NCBI RefSeq assembly: GCF_034377285.1
Contig: NZ_CP139715.1
Coordinates: forward strand, 3,022,001-3,086,000
DNA from: Thalassobaculum sp. OXR-137
Lineage (GTDB): Bacteria; Pseudomonadota; Alphaproteobacteria; Thalassobaculales; Thalassobaculaceae
Direction of reading: 5' to 3'
DNA: 64,000 bases
Part shown: piece after piece, positions 1 through 10,716 of the stretch
Layout: each line of letters begins with the position of its first letter
How positions within the stretch are numbered: the stretch's first letter is position 1
Translations under genes and position numbers: made by a program
The notes under the pieces: generated by a model
Database searches by the model: none
The model's input: only the letters and a program-made list of their open reading frames with translations
Told to the model about the DNA's origin: nothing

Positions 1-329
1 GGCAGATGATGGATCGCGCCGGGGAGAACCTGATCGCAGTCGCGCTCGAAGTCGGCCACCCACTCTTCCGGTAGGGCCCGAGCCAAGCGCTCCAGCAGCC
101 GGTGGGACGGCCGCCAGTCGTCATGCAGCGTTCGATGGGTCTGGCTGGTCGAGACGCCGGCCAGGAGCGCCAGCTTGTACGGCGCTATGTGATTCTCTTC
201 GAGCCAGACCCGTGCCATCTCTGTCAGTCGAAACAGGTCGAGTTCCACCTGGAACAGGGATCTCGGAATCGTCAGCTGATCCAGATCCAGTTCGAAGATG
301 GAGGACAGATCAACGGGAGCATCAGCCAT
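1..329 (-). CDS. HTH-containing protein, 5' part only (runs off left edge)
   Basis: The first 109 codons of a leftward gene are visible, starting at an ATG at 329. The translation is acidic at its N-terminus. From about residue 47 it contains LALLAGVSTSQTHRTL, which has the spacing of a helix-turn-helix (a helix, a Gly turn, then a Ser/Thr-rich recognition helix), followed by a Leu-rich helix. This suggests a small DNA-binding regulator, but the C-terminus is outside the window, so no family is assigned. No strong Shine-Dalgarno is seen upstream. The gene lies next to an AT-rich non-coding stretch. Function is inferred only from the HTH-like pattern. Confidence 0.55.
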   Translation of the reverse strand, partial: MADAPVDLSSIFELDLDQLTIPRSLFQVELDLFRLTEMARVWLEENHIAPYKLALLAGVSTSQTHRTLHDDWRPSHRLLERLARALPEEWVADFERDCDQVLPGAIHHL

Positions 330-985
330 GGTCGAGAACCTGAGAGAACCGTCGTTCGTTCATTGAAGGCCTGGGAGTCGGTTGTGTGCCTGTCTGGTCG
401 CGATCGACGGCCCGGGCGAAGCGCTATGACGAAGGCGAGGGTGGGCAAGGGAAAAGTTGGAGTGAACTACCTATATATCAATATTATTTGACGTTTATAA
501 AAGTAAAATAAGTATTAATTCGTCGAAATAAATTCAAAATCAAATAATGCATCAAAAGAAAAATATAAAATATGAGAATTATTGTCTGTATATAGGCTTA
601 AGTATTTTGTGTTTCAGTCGGATAATATTGCTTTCTACAATTTGAAGTCATATTTAAACATGAAGTACAAGAAGTAAATTTTCGATTTTCTGAAACAACC
701 GCAAGCCGCAGATTGAAAATTTTCTATTAAAGGATTTCTGGAGACGGAGAGCCTGACAATGCTTTACGCGTATTTTTGTGGTGGTTTATAATGGTTTATC
801 GTAGGATGCTCATTGGTGATGGGGTGGTGGGTTTAATATAATGAAGAGAATAAATAAATAATTGATTGGAATCATGAAGTATTCAGAAGGTATTTCTCGA
901 AAGAATGGTCGTCGGGCGATTATGTATGATGAACTTTTGTTATCGATAAAAGTTCAGGTTCCTGTCCCGTCGGCGAGGGACGGCC
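330..985. other. gene-free stretch, AT-rich from about 460 to 960
   Basis: About 650 bases carry no plausible gene. From roughly 460 to 960 the base composition is strongly AT-rich, with runs of A and T and stops in every frame, against a very GC-rich genome. It includes an imperfect inverted repeat (arms near 676-690 and 709-723, containing the palindrome GAAAATTTTC at 715-724) and a perfect 9-bp inverted repeat at 930-956. No transposase, integrase, tRNA or phage gene is visible. It could be a remnant of foreign DNA or a large regulatory region. Which one cannot be decided here. Confidence 0.6.
930..956. other. perfect 9-bp inverted repeat upstream of the gene at 986
   Basis: TGAACTTTT (930-938) and AAAAGTTCA (948-956) are exact reverse complements separated by 9 bases (GTTATCGAT). 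The repeat sits at the right border of the AT-rich stretch, 30 bases before the GTG start at 986. It could be an operator or an RNA hairpin. There is no T-run typical of an intrinsic terminator directly after it. Confidence 0.4.
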
Positions 986-1708
986 GTGTGTTTTACTGAG
1001 GATAGCCGCGAGGCGCGATCGGCAGAGCGATCGATCGCCGAAATCCGCCACCGGATCGGCGAGGTCCGCGAAAGTCTGATCGATGAAATCATGGTATCGG
1101 CGGCGGAGCGCCTCGATCCGGATCCGGGAGGGGGTGGCGGCGCAGCGGCGGCCGAATCCGCCATTCGGCTGTCGCTTGTCGACAAAGCGCTCGTCGAGTT
1201 CGCTCCGGTGGGCGACCTGCTGGAGATCGCCGCCGGAGACAGCCGGCTTTCGGCCAGGCTTTCGGACCGGATCGGGGGCGGAGTCCGAACCCTGGATCGA
1301 TCTCCGCAGGTCGGGATCGACCTGGATATGCCCTGGCCGAACGCCGCGGACTGCGTCCTCGCCCTCGATCCGTATCGCGGCACAGCCGATCCGATCCGTC
1401 TGACCCGGCGCCTCTACGGGGCCACGGCCCGCCTCCTGGTCCTGGACACCATGCTCCACGATTTTCCGTTTTCCGGCTGGATCCAGACCCTCTCGGACGC
1501 TCCGGCACCCGCCTCAGGCCCGCGCGGTCGGATGGCGATCGAATTGCAGCCGACCTATCGGGGGCTGATCGACAGCCTCTACCAGGTTGGCTTCGAGGCC
1601 GTAACCGAGGTCGTCCCGGCCCCGAGCCTGTTCGCGGCCCTGCCATATGCCACACCGTATCATGCGCATCGACGCGCGGTCTTCGTCGCCCAGAAAAGGG
1701 TGCCTTAG
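986..1708 (+). CDS. hypothetical protein, possibly methyltransferase-like
   Basis: This 240-residue protein starts at GTG 986, which has GAGGGA at 975-980 as a well-placed ribosome-binding site. A weaker alternative is ATG 1091, but that would delete the first helix. The N-terminal third is a charged helix with a Gly/Ala-rich stretch around residues 48-56. The centre has LLEIAAGDSRLSARL (about residue 78), resembling the first nucleotide-binding motif of Rossmann-type methyltransferases, and later VLDTMLHDFPFSG (about residue 150). I do not recognise the family with certainty. Codon use and GC are native, unlike the AT-rich DNA directly upstream. Soluble, no signal peptide. Confidence 0.6.
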   Translation: MCFTEDSREARSAERSIAEIRHRIGEVRESLIDEIMVSAAERLDPDPGGGGGAAAAESAIRLSLVDKALVEFAPVGDLLEIAAGDSRLSARLSDRIGGGVRTLDRSPQVGIDLDMPWPNAADCVLALDPYRGTADPIRLTRRLYGATARLLVLDTMLHDFPFSGWIQTLSDAPAPASGPRGRMAIELQPTYRGLIDSLYQVGFEAVTEVVPAPSLFAALPYATPYHAHRRAVFVAQKRVP

Positions 1709-1819
1709 AACTGGCGGTCGGCCGTCGCGCAATATTCGCGATAGCTTGGAACCGACGGCTTCTCCGGGTCGTTGTGCTATCGGGCGCATGGGCGCCGATC
1801 CCGACCTGCGGAGACAACA

Positions 1820-2008
1820 ATGGAAGAGACGGACCGGACGGCAATCGACCTCGATGCAAACGGCGTTCGCCTGAACGTGCACGCATCGTCTTTCATTTGC
1901 ACCTACAGCGTGGACAAGCTGGCCTGGCGCTCGAAGATCACGACCGAGCAGTCCATCGCGATCCTCCGGGCGGCTGGAATGGCTGGAAACCCGAATGACC
2001 GCAGCTGA
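1820..2008 (+). CDS. small hypothetical protein (62 aa)
   Basis: A short open frame begins at ATG 1820 with GGAG at 1810-1813 as ribosome-binding site. Its product starts MEETDRTAIDLDANGV and has no recognisable domain. Its last 14 bases overlap the start of the next gene (ATG 1995), which suggests translational coupling to the DUF4112 protein. The good ribosome-binding site and the overlap argue for a real gene. The short length and lack of any known family argue for caution. Confidence 0.4.
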   Translation: MEETDRTAIDLDANGVRLNVHASSFICTYSVDKLAWRSKITTEQSIAILRAAGMAGNPNDRS

Positions 2009-2399
2009 AGCTCCGGCGACGATGTCGCGTGCCCGGCGGGCGCGGCCTGCGTCGGACCTGGCCCGCGAACTCGATCGTCTCGACGGTCTCGCGGACCTGA
2101 TGGACAGCCGGTTCCGCCTACCGGGAACGAATATCCGCTTCGGACTGGACGCGATCGTCGGTTTGCTCCCCGGGATCGGCGACGGGCTGGTGACGCTGCC
2201 GGCCTTCTACATCCTCGCCCGGGCGCACCGTATGGGCGTCCCGAAGAGCCTGCTGGTGCGCATGGCCATCAATGTCGGCATCGATTTCGCCATCGGCGCC
2301 GTTCCGCTGATCGGCGACCTGATCGATGTCGGATTCCGGGCGAACCGACGCAATGTGGCGCTCCTGCGCGATCACTTCGCCAAGGCGGCGGTCGTCTAG
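1995..2399 (+). CDS. DUF4112 family membrane protein
   Basis: The 134-residue product matches the DUF4112 pattern: DLMDSRFRLPGTNIRFGLDA near residues 36-55, then a Gly/Pro-rich hydrophobic segment (VGLLPGIGDGLVTLPAF) and a second one (DFAIGAVPLIGDLIDVGFRA), ending with RNVALLRDH. Two to three membrane-associated helices are likely. Function is unknown in the family. The start overlaps the end of the preceding 62-residue frame, so the two are probably co-transcribed. Length is normal for the family. Confidence 0.85.
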   Translation: MTAAEAPATMSRARRARPASDLARELDRLDGLADLMDSRFRLPGTNIRFGLDAIVGLLPGIGDGLVTLPAFYILARAHRMGVPKSLLVRMAINVGIDFAIGAVPLIGDLIDVGFRANRRNVALLRDHFAKAAVV

Positions 2400-2429
2400 C
2401 GCCGACCGCCGACGACTGCTCCAGCCCTC

Positions 2430-3044
2430 TCAGTTCCCCCCTGCGTCGCGTCGTCGGCGCAGGGTGAAAACCCGCCACAGATACCAGGCGACAAGCACCG
2501 CGATGACGACGTTGCCGACCAGCGAGAGCGAGTTGGTCAGGACGTCCCGGCGCTCGCCCAGCCAATGTCCCGCCATGGTCAGGCCGCTGACCCAGATCAG
2601 AGAGCCGATGGTCGTGTAGAGCAGGAAAGGGACCCAGCCCATTCCAGCGACCCCGGCCGGAACCGAGATCAGGGTCCGGACCCCCGGGACCATCCGCCCG
2701 AACAGCACCGCCAGATGGCCCCAGCGCTGGAACCATTTCTGCGCGCCGTCCACATCGTCCGGCTGGATCGTCAGCCAATGGCCGTGGCGGGCGCAGAAGC
2801 GGCGGATGCGGTCGGCACCCAGGGCCAGACCGGCGACGTACCACAGGGTTGCCCCGGCGACCGAGCCGACCGTGCCGGCGATGATCACCGCGACGACGGA
2901 CAGCTCGCCCCGCGCCGCGGCCAGTCCGGCCACCGGCATCACCACTTCGGAGGGGATGGGCGGGAAGACATTCTCCACGAACATCAGGAACCCGATGGCG
3001 GGCGCCCCCCAGGTCGCGATCCAGTCATTGATAAGCTCGACCAT
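2430..3044 (-). CDS. DedA family membrane protein
   Basis: This is a 204-residue polytopic membrane protein of the DedA/SNARE-associated (VTT) family. Diagnostic segments are [19 protein letters not shown] (about residues 22-40), [19 protein letters not shown] with its conserved Arg residues (about 115-135), and several hydrophobic helices. DedA proteins are inner-membrane proteins implicated in lipid scrambling or flipping and in envelope homeostasis. I chose ATG 3044 because MVELINDW aligns with usual family N-termini; a longer open frame upstream to 3227 reads as non-coding. The gene converges on the DUF4112 gene and diverges from the SulP transporter. Confidence 0.9.
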   Translation of the reverse strand: MVELINDWIATWGAPAIGFLMFVENVFPPIPSEVVMPVAGLAAARGELSVVAVIIAGTVGSVAGATLWYVAGLALGADRIRRFCARHGHWLTIQPDDVDGAQKWFQRWGHLAVLFGRMVPGVRTLISVPAGVAGMGWVPFLLYTTIGSLIWVSGLTMAGHWLGERRDVLTNSLSLVGNVVIAVLVAWYLWRVFTLRRRRDAGGN

Positions 3045-3349
3045 GGGGCATCCTTGCTTGTGGCAGTCTTCGCAGGGACAACGGCGCGGGCGGCGCCCGG
3101 TTGCCGGATAAGAACCCGCTATGTGGGAACGGGAGGGCAGGTTCCAACGACGGAACCCTCCGAAAGGCTGTGGGAAGGGTCCGCCAAAGCACTGCCATTC
3201 CTCGAAAAAGCCGATGCTGCATTGCAATATGATCGCGTTTTGGGTACTCCCTGTCTTCCTGGCCTGACAGGTCCGCCCACCCCGGCACCCAGGAGGGTAC
3301 CTCGCTCGATACGCTCAAGAATGAATGGCTCGGCAATGTCCGCAACGAC
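3045..3349. promoter_or_regulatory. divergent intergenic region between DedA and SulP genes
   Basis: This region separates two divergent genes and should hold both promoters, but I cannot point to a convincing -35/-10 pair. GGTTCC (3140-3145) and GGAACC (3152-3157) form a 6-bp stem around a 6-base loop, extended by GAGGG/CCTC on the outside. AGGAGG at 3291-3296 is an excellent ribosome-binding site, yet no ATG, GTG or TTG follows at usable distance in the SulP frame (see the SulP entry). The frame is open from 3233 onward. Confidence 0.4.
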
Positions 3350-4780
3350 GTGCTGGCAGCCATGGTGGTGGCGCTCGCCCTGATCCCCGAAGCGATCGCC
3401 TTCTCGATCATCGCCGGCGTCGACCCCAAGGTCGGCCTCTACGCCTCGTTCTCCATCGCCGTGCTGACCGCGATCTGCGGCGGCCGCCCGGGCATGATCT
3501 CGGCGGCGACGGCGGCGACGGCGGTGCTGATGGTGACCCTGGTGCGGGACTACGGGCTGGAGTACCTGCTGGCGGCGACCGCCTTGGCCGGCCTGCTGCA
3601 GATTGCCTGCGGGTTCCTGCGGCTGGCGACCGTGATGCGGTTCGTGTCCAAAAGTGTGATGACCGGGTTCGTCAACGCGCTCGCCATCCTGATCTTCATG
3701 GCCCAGCTTCCCGAGCTGATCGACGTGCCGGGCCTGACCTATGTGATGGTGGCGGCCGGGCTGGCGGTAATCTACCTGCTGCCGCGCCTGACGACCGCCG
3801 TGCCGTCGCCACTGGTCTGCATCGTCATCCTGACGGCGGTGTCGCTCGGCTTCGGCCTGGATCTGCGCACGGTCGGCGATATGGGCGAGCTGCCGGACAC
3901 CCTGCCGATCTTCCTGCTGCCGGACGTCCCGCTGACCCTGGAGACGCTGCAGATCATCCTGCCGTATTCCGCCGGCATCGCCGTGGTCGGCCTGCTGGAA
4001 TCGCTGATGACGGCGACCATCGTCGACGATCTCACGGACACCTCGTCCAACAAACACCGCGAATGCGTCGGCCAGGGCATCGCCAATTTCGGCACCGCCT
4101 TCATCGGCGGCATGGCCGGCTGCGCGATGATCGGCCAGTCGGTGATCAACGTGAAGTCGGGCGGGCGGGGACGGCTGTCCTGTTTCCTGGCCGGCATCTT
4201 CCTGCTGATCGCCTGCGTGGTGCTCGGCGACTGGGTGAAGCAGATCCCGATGGCCGCCCTGGTGGCGATCATGATCATGGTCTCCATCGGCACGTTCAGC
4301 TGGCAGTCGATCAAGGACCTGCGGGTCCATCCGCGCAGTTCGTCGGTGGTCATGCTGGCCACGGTCGTGGTGGTAGTCGCCACCCATAATCTTGCCATCG
4401 GCGTGATCGTGGGCGTGCTGCTGTCCGGCATCTTCTTCGCCTGGAAGATCGCTCAGATCTTCCGGGTCACCTCGACCCTGTCTCCGGACGGATCGGCCCG
4501 GACTTATGTGGTGGAGGGCCAGGTGTTCTTCGCCTCGGCCGACAGCTTCCTGGCCTCCTTCGATTTCCGCGAGGCGCTGGAGAACGTCACCATCGACGTC
4601 TCGCGCGCCCATATCTGGGACATTTCCAGCGTCGCCGCCTTGGACACCGTCGTCTTGAAGTTTCGCCGCGAGGGCGCCAACGTCGAGATCGTGGGGCTGA
4701 ACAAGGCCAGCGAGACGATCGTCGACAAGCTGGCGGTACACGACAAGCCCGGGGCCATGGACCGGCTGCTCGAGCATTGA
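3350..4780 (+). CDS. SulP family inorganic anion transporter with STAS domain
   Basis: An inner-membrane SulP (SLC26-type) transporter of at least 476 residues. The hallmark [20 protein letters not shown] lies near the N-terminus, followed by about ten hydrophobic helices and a C-terminal cytoplasmic STAS domain (last ~95 residues, with a DISSVAALD-type core). Such proteins move sulfate, bicarbonate or other anions; the substrate cannot be read from sequence. The first canonical start is GTG 3350, but family homology extends upstream in frame ([15 protein letters not shown] just before it). AGGAGG at 3291-3296 points to a start near 3302-3311, where only TCG, CTC, GAT and ACG codons occur. 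The true start is therefore uncertain. It is followed after 37 bases by a universal stress protein gene, probably in one operon. Confidence 0.85.
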   Translation: MLAAMVVALALIPEAIAFSIIAGVDPKVGLYASFSIAVLTAICGGRPGMISAATAATAVLMVTLVRDYGLEYLLAATALAGLLQIACGFLRLATVMRFVSKSVMTGFVNALAILIFMAQLPELIDVPGLTYVMVAAGLAVIYLLPRLTTAVPSPLVCIVILTAVSLGFGLDLRTVGDMGELPDTLPIFLLPDVPLTLETLQIILPYSAGIAVVGLLESLMTATIVDDLTDTSSNKHRECVGQGIANFGTAFIGGMAGCAMIGQSVINVKSGGRGRLSCFLAGIFLLIACVVLGDWVKQIPMAALVAIMIMVSIGTFSWQSIKDLRVHPRSSSVVMLATVVVVVATHNLAIGVIVGVLLSGIFFAWKIAQIFRVTSTLSPDGSARTYVVEGQVFFASADSFLASFDFREALENVTIDVSRAHIWDISSVAALDTVVLKFRREGANVEIVGLNKASETIVDKLAVHDKPGAMDRLLEH

Positions 4781-4817
4781 GCGGCCGAACCGGGCACGGG
4801 CAACAAGGGAGGGCGGG

Positions 4818-5675
4818 ATGAGCAAGATCGTCGCGATGATCGACGGCTCGATCTATTCGCAGAGCGTCAGCGACCACACGGCCTGGGCGGCCGAGCGGCT
4901 GGGCGCCACGGAGATCGAGCTGGTGCACGTGCTGGGCCGCCGCGAGGGGCCGAGCGCGCCCGCCGACCTGAGCGGCAGCTTCTCTGCCGGCATGCGCGAG
5001 GAACTGCTGAAGGAACTGGCAGATCTGGACGAGCTGAACGCCAAGGCGGCGCAGAAGCGGGGCCGGCTGATCCTGGAGGAGGCCCAGGCCTCGCTGAAGG
5101 CCAAGGGGATCACCACCATCGCTCCCCGGCTGCGCCACGGCGACCTGATCGAGACCCTGGCGGCGGTGGAGACCCGCGCCGACATGGTGGTGATCGGTAA
5201 GCGCGGATCGGCGGCCGATTTCGCCAAGATGCATCTCGGCTCCAACCTGGAGCGGGTGGTGCGGTCGTCGCACGTGCCGGTACTGATCACCTCGCGGGCA
5301 TTCAAGCCGATCCGGCGGTTCCTCATCGCCTTCGACGGCGGACGGACGGCGCTGAAGGCGGTGGACTACGTGGCGCGCACGGCGCTGTTCTCCGGCCTGG
5401 AGTGCCACCTGCTGACGGTGGGCGAGCGCTCGGCCGAGATCGAGCGCAACCTGGACAATGCCAGGGCGCTGCTCAAGGGCGGCAACATCCAGGTCTCGCT
5501 CGACGTGATTCCGGGCCAACCGGACCAGGTGATCGCGAAATACGTGGAGGATGTGGGCATCGACCTGCTGGTCATGGGCGCCTACAGCCATTCGCGCTTC
5601 CGCCACCTGTTCCTGGGCTCGACCACCGAGGAGACGATCCGCAACTGCCTGATTCCGGCGCTGATCTACCGGTAG
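4818..5675 (+). CDS. universal stress protein, tandem UspA domains
   Basis: The 285-residue product has two Usp domains (about 1-145 and 155-285). Each keeps the G-x2-G-x9-G-S/T nucleotide-binding signature: GKRGSAADFAKMHLGS in the first and GAYSHSRFRHLFLGST in the second. It is therefore probably of the ATP-binding class. The start ATG 4818 follows a GGGAGGGCGGG stretch. It lies 37 bases after the SulP transporter; SulP-Usp pairs recur in bacteria, so a role in regulating or responding to anion transport is plausible but not shown. No membrane segment. Confidence 0.9.
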   Translation: MSKIVAMIDGSIYSQSVSDHTAWAAERLGATEIELVHVLGRREGPSAPADLSGSFSAGMREELLKELADLDELNAKAAQKRGRLILEEAQASLKAKGITTIAPRLRHGDLIETLAAVETRADMVVIGKRGSAADFAKMHLGSNLERVVRSSHVPVLITSRAFKPIRRFLIAFDGGRTALKAVDYVARTALFSGLECHLLTVGERSAEIERNLDNARALLKGGNIQVSLDVIPGQPDQVIAKYVEDVGIDLLVMGAYSHSRFRHLFLGSTTEETIRNCLIPALIYR

Positions 5676-5725
5676 GGGGCGTACGGGTTCTCGCCGCGTT
5701 TTCGCTGAAACTCTAACCTCTCCGC

Positions 5726-5805
5726 GCTCCCCGGATTTATTCCGGGGCAAGTCTTCCGGCATGCGCGCAGGCTGAGGTCTTACCCCGGAATAAATCCGGG
5801 GAATG
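5726..5805. repeat. palindromic intergenic repeat, short copy
   Basis: The left arm CTCCCCGGATTTATTCCGGG and a right arm at about 5783-5801 are exact reverse complements over about 20 bases, about 35 bases apart. Each arm is itself a small hairpin (CCCCGGA / TCCGGGG). The interior carries GCTGAGG, corresponding to GCTGACGGG in the longer copies at 16.4, 16.7 and 20.3-21.0 kb. It sits between the convergent Usp and HAD genes and could act as a bidirectional terminator or REP-like element. Confidence 0.85.
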
Positions 5806-5835
5806 TGCAGAAGGGGGAGGGGAAAGCGGAGCGCG

Positions 5836-6558
5836 CTAAACCCGCAGCCCGTGGACGTCCTCGAGCACCAGGTCGGCCAGCGGTTCCAGCACGTCGCGGC
5901 CGCTGGCGCCGGAGAGAACGCCGATCACCAATCCGCATCCCGCCGCCCGGCCCGACGCCAGATCGGCCGGGGAATCGCCCACCATCGCCGTCTGCGCGGG
6001 CGCCAGCCCCCAGGCGGCCTGGGCGGCGCGAATCATACCCGGAGCCGGCTTCGCCCCGTGGCCGCTGTCATAACCGACGGTGAAGCTCAGATGCGGGGCG
6101 ATACCCAGACGGTCGGCGGTCTCCCGCGCGCCGGTCTCGCTGTCGTTGGTGGCGAGGCCGCAGGCCATCCCGTCGCCGCACAGGCCGGCGAACAGCGCCG
6201 GCAGCGGGTCGATCGGGGTCAGATGCGCCATCGCCTGTTCGTGCCAGATCGTGTCGAGCCAGGGGATCAGCCGCGCGTCCTCCGGCAGATCCGGAGCCAC
6301 AGCGCGCCAGAGCCGGGCGACCACGTCGGTGGTACCGGACGCGAGTTCCGTGCCGGGCAGGATGCGCCGGCGCTGGGGGCACCAGCCGCCGGCGACCATC
6401 ATCTCCTCGGCCAGTGCCGGGCGCCCCAGATCCGCCGCCAACCGCTCCGCGCTGGCCCAGAAGGCCGGCGTCCAGGTTTCCTCGAAGCGGATCAGGGTGC
6501 CGTCCTTGTCGAACACGATGCCGCGAATGCCGGCGGCCATGAGGGCAGCGTGCACCAT
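5836..6558 (-). CDS. HAD superfamily hydrolase (phosphoglycolate phosphatase-like)
   Basis: The 240-residue product has the HAD motifs in order: DKDGT (motif I, nucleophile Asp, residues about 17-21), LATND (motif II Thr), a Lys in GAKPAPG (motif III) and VGDSPADL (motif IV acidic pair). A helical cap between motifs I and II places it in subfamily I, the phosphoglycolate phosphatase type. The exact substrate is unknown. ATG 6558 and ATG 6540 are both possible starts; neither has a clear ribosome-binding site. The upstream stop lies 9 bases before the first, so translation is probably coupled to the DUF3592 gene. Confidence 0.85.
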   Translation of the reverse strand: MVHAALMAAGIRGIVFDKDGTLIRFEETWTPAFWASAERLAADLGRPALAEEMMVAGGWCPQRRRILPGTELASGTTDVVARLWRAVAPDLPEDARLIPWLDTIWHEQAMAHLTPIDPLPALFAGLCGDGMACGLATNDSETGARETADRLGIAPHLSFTVGYDSGHGAKPAPGMIRAAQAAWGLAPAQTAMVGDSPADLASGRAAGCGLVIGVLSGASGRDVLEPLADLVLEDVHGLRV

Positions 6559-6566
6559 CGCTCGAG

Positions 6567-7052
6567 TCAGTCGGCGGACGGTCCGCGCCGGGCGCGGCGG
6601 ATGCCGATCACCACGGTGATCATCCCGAACACCACCATCCACAGGGGCAGGATCCAGCGGTCGCGTGGATCCATCAGCCGTGCGTCTTCGGGATTGGCCG
6701 GATCGTAGGCCACCGACAGCATTTCCCCGGCCTGGGTCGGCCGGTAGGTGTCGGCGGCGGTGGCGGTCATGCCGCCATTGGCGGTGAGGTAGCGGACCGT
6801 CGGCCGGTAGAGGGTGAAGCCCTCGGTCGGATCGAAGGTCTCCACGGACACCACCTGCGCCTCCGCCTGTTCGGCGGAGACCAGGAAGGTGATGTGCTCG
6901 CGCAGACCGAAGACGCCGCCGGCAATCGCCAGCAACCCGACGATCACCAGGGTGCGCGGCCGGATCGCGAAGGGCGACCGAAAGCGCCTGGGCGGCGTTT
7001 CTTCAGGCTGGGTATCCGGGGACTCCGGACGGGGATCACGCGACACCTTCAC
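6567..7052 (-). CDS. DUF3592 domain membrane protein
   Basis: The 161-residue product has a cytoplasmic Pro/Arg-rich N-terminus, a membrane helix (about residues 34-50), an extracytoplasmic beta-rich domain with [10 protein letters not shown] and [14 protein letters not shown] typical of DUF3592, and a second membrane helix (about 135-152). Function is unknown. The GTG start at 7052 lies inside the end of the glutaredoxin gene (17-base overlap), so the gene is the next member of the pur-bolA-grxD transcript. Confidence 0.8.
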   Translation of the reverse strand: MKVSRDPRPESPDTQPEETPPRRFRSPFAIRPRTLVIVGLLAIAGGVFGLREHITFLVSAEQAEAQVVSVETFDPTEGFTLYRPTVRYLTANGGMTATAADTYRPTQAGEMLSVAYDPANPEDARLMDPRDRWILPLWMVVFGMITVVIGIRRARRGPSAD

Positions 7053-7386
7053 TCGGCCGGACCTCGACGCCCCGGCTGTTCAGGAGCTCCATCAGCTCGC
7101 CCGTCTCGAACATCTCGCGCACGATGTCGCAGCCGCCCACGAACTCGCCCTTCACATAGAGCTGCGGGATCGTCGGCCAGCTCGAGTACTCCTTGATCCC
7201 TTCGCGCAGGGACGGATCGTCGAGCACGTTGATGCCCTTGAACTTGGTGCCGAGATGGCTGAGCACCTGGACCACGACGGCGGAGAATCCGCATTGCGGA
7301 AAGACCGGGGTGCCCTTCATGAACAGCACGACGTCGCTGCTGGCGACTTCGTCGTCGATCCGGGTCTTGAGAGCCTCGTCGAGCAT
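7036..7386 (-). CDS. grxD: monothiol glutaredoxin, Grx4 type
   Basis: This is a 116-residue monothiol glutaredoxin with the CGFS active site ([11 protein letters not shown], about residue 31) and the glutathione-binding segments [19 protein letters not shown]. Such proteins bind and transfer [2Fe-2S] clusters and work with BolA in iron and iron-sulfur homeostasis. ATG 7386 is chosen because AGGAG lies 8 bases upstream; the GTG two codons earlier is only 2 bases from that site. The bolA gene is immediately upstream, the classical partner arrangement. Confidence 0.95.
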   Translation of the reverse strand: MLDEALKTRIDDEVASSDVVLFMKGTPVFPQCGFSAVVVQVLSHLGTKFKGINVLDDPSLREGIKEYSSWPTIPQLYVKGEFVGGCDIVREMFETGELMELLNSRGVEVRPSEGVA

Positions 7387-7419
7387 CGTCACGCTCCTTT
7401 CAGTCTCTGGCCGCGCCGG

Positions 7420-7653
7420 TCATTCCGGGGCGGCGGTTTGCAGGGCGAGCGCATGCAACTCGGTCCCCATGCGTCCCTGAAGAGCTTTGTACACCAGCTG
7501 ATGCTGCTGCACGCGGTTCTTTCCCGTGAAGGCAGACGACACGACATGGCATGCATAGTGGTCGCCGTCGCCGCGCAGATCCTCGATCGTCACATGGGCG
7601 TCCGGGAGCGCTTCCTTGATCAGGCGCTCGATTTCGTTCGCTTCCATGGCCAT
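7420..7653 (-). CDS. bolA: BolA family protein
   Basis: The 77-residue product has the class II KH-like BolA fold, with HYACHVVSSAFTGKNRVQQH and the invariant His in LHALAL. BolA binds monothiol glutaredoxins through a shared [2Fe-2S] cluster, which fits its position between purL and grxD. ATG 7653 follows GGGAG at 8 bases; ATG 7647 is an in-frame alternative. The order purL-bolA-grxD is common in Alphaproteobacteria, so co-expression with purine synthesis is expected. Confidence 0.93.
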   Translation of the reverse strand: MAMEANEIERLIKEALPDAHVTIEDLRGDGDHYACHVVSSAFTGKNRVQQHQLVYKALQGRMGTELHALALQTAAPE

Positions 7654-7678
7654 CGTCGTCTCTCCCTCTGCCGCCGTT

Positions 7679-9901
<2,223 letters not shown>

Positions 9902-9915
9902 TGTCTATCCGGTGT

Positions 9916-10599
9916 TCAGTGCAGCGCTTTGACCAGGCCGTCGAACAGGCCGCGCCCGTCGGTGCCGCCATGGAGGGCTTCGATCGCGTTCTCGGGATGC
10001 GGCATCAGGCCGAGCACCGTTTTGGTGTCGTTGTAGATGCCGGCAATGTCGCGCTGGGAGCCGTTCGGATTGCCGCCGGCGGCGCCGTCGGCCGAGACGT
10101 AGCGGAACGCGACCTGGCCGCGATCCTCCAGCCGGTCGAGGGTGTCCGGATCGGCGAAGTAGTTGCCGTCGTTATGGGCGACCGGCACCGAGATCACCTG
10201 GCCGTCGCTGTAGCCGCTGGTGAACAGGCTCTGCGAGGTCTCGACCTTCAGATGAACGGTCTTGCACACGAATTTCAGCCCGGCATTCCGCATCAGGGCT
10301 CCGGGCAGCATTCCGGCCTCGGTCAGGATCTGGAAGCCGTTGCACACACCCAGCACCGGCACGCCCTTGTCGGAGCGTTCCTTGACCGTGCGCATGGCGG
10401 GGGACAGGGCGCCCATCGCGCCGGCGCGCAGATAGTCGCCGTAGGAGAACCCGCCGGGCACGACGATCAGGTCGACGTCGGGGATCTCGGTTTCCTTGTG
10501 CCAGATCATGGCGGGGTCGCTGCCGGAGGCCTGGCGCAGGGCCATGACCATGTCGCGGTCGCGGTTAGATCCGGGGAAGACGATGATGGCCGATTTCAT
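9916..10599 (-). CDS. purQ: phosphoribosylformylglycinamidine synthase subunit PurQ
   Basis: The 227-residue class I glutamine amidotransferase supplies ammonia to PurL. The nucleophile Cys lies in [10 protein letters not shown] (about residue 88) and the His-Glu pair in LMPHPENA (about 197-201). The N-terminal [16 protein letters not shown] and [13 protein letters not shown] are diagnostic for PurQ. ATG 10599 matches the usual PurQ N-terminus; a longer upstream frame would add a non-conserved extension. purQ is separated from purS by a histidine kinase gene, which is unusual. Confidence 0.97.
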   Translation of the reverse strand: MKSAIIVFPGSNRDRDMVMALRQASGSDPAMIWHKETEIPDVDLIVVPGGFSYGDYLRAGAMGALSPAMRTVKERSDKGVPVLGVCNGFQILTEAGMLPGALMRNAGLKFVCKTVHLKVETSQSLFTSGYSDGQVISVPVAHNDGNYFADPDTLDRLEDRGQVAFRYVSADGAAGGNPNGSQRDIAGIYNDTKTVLGLMPHPENAIEALHGGTDGRGLFDGLVKALH

Positions 10600-10716
10600 G
10601 GGCGCTCCAACGGCGGTTGCCCCGGCAGCTCGACGCTTCGGAGGCGGGGAGGACCTGTTTGGCGGGAAACTAGGGCCGAGCGCGTTCGTGTGCAAGCGCG
10701 GCAAGCAGGCCGGTCG

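Noticed and set aside
102-491. 129-residue rightward frame at the left end
   Set aside because: Opposite the HTH gene and extending into AT-rich DNA; composition and lack of motifs argue against it.
3119-4825. 568-residue leftward open frame opposite the SulP gene
   Set aside because: His/Asp/Arg/Gly-rich low-complexity translation, antisense to a clear transporter; an artefact of high GC.
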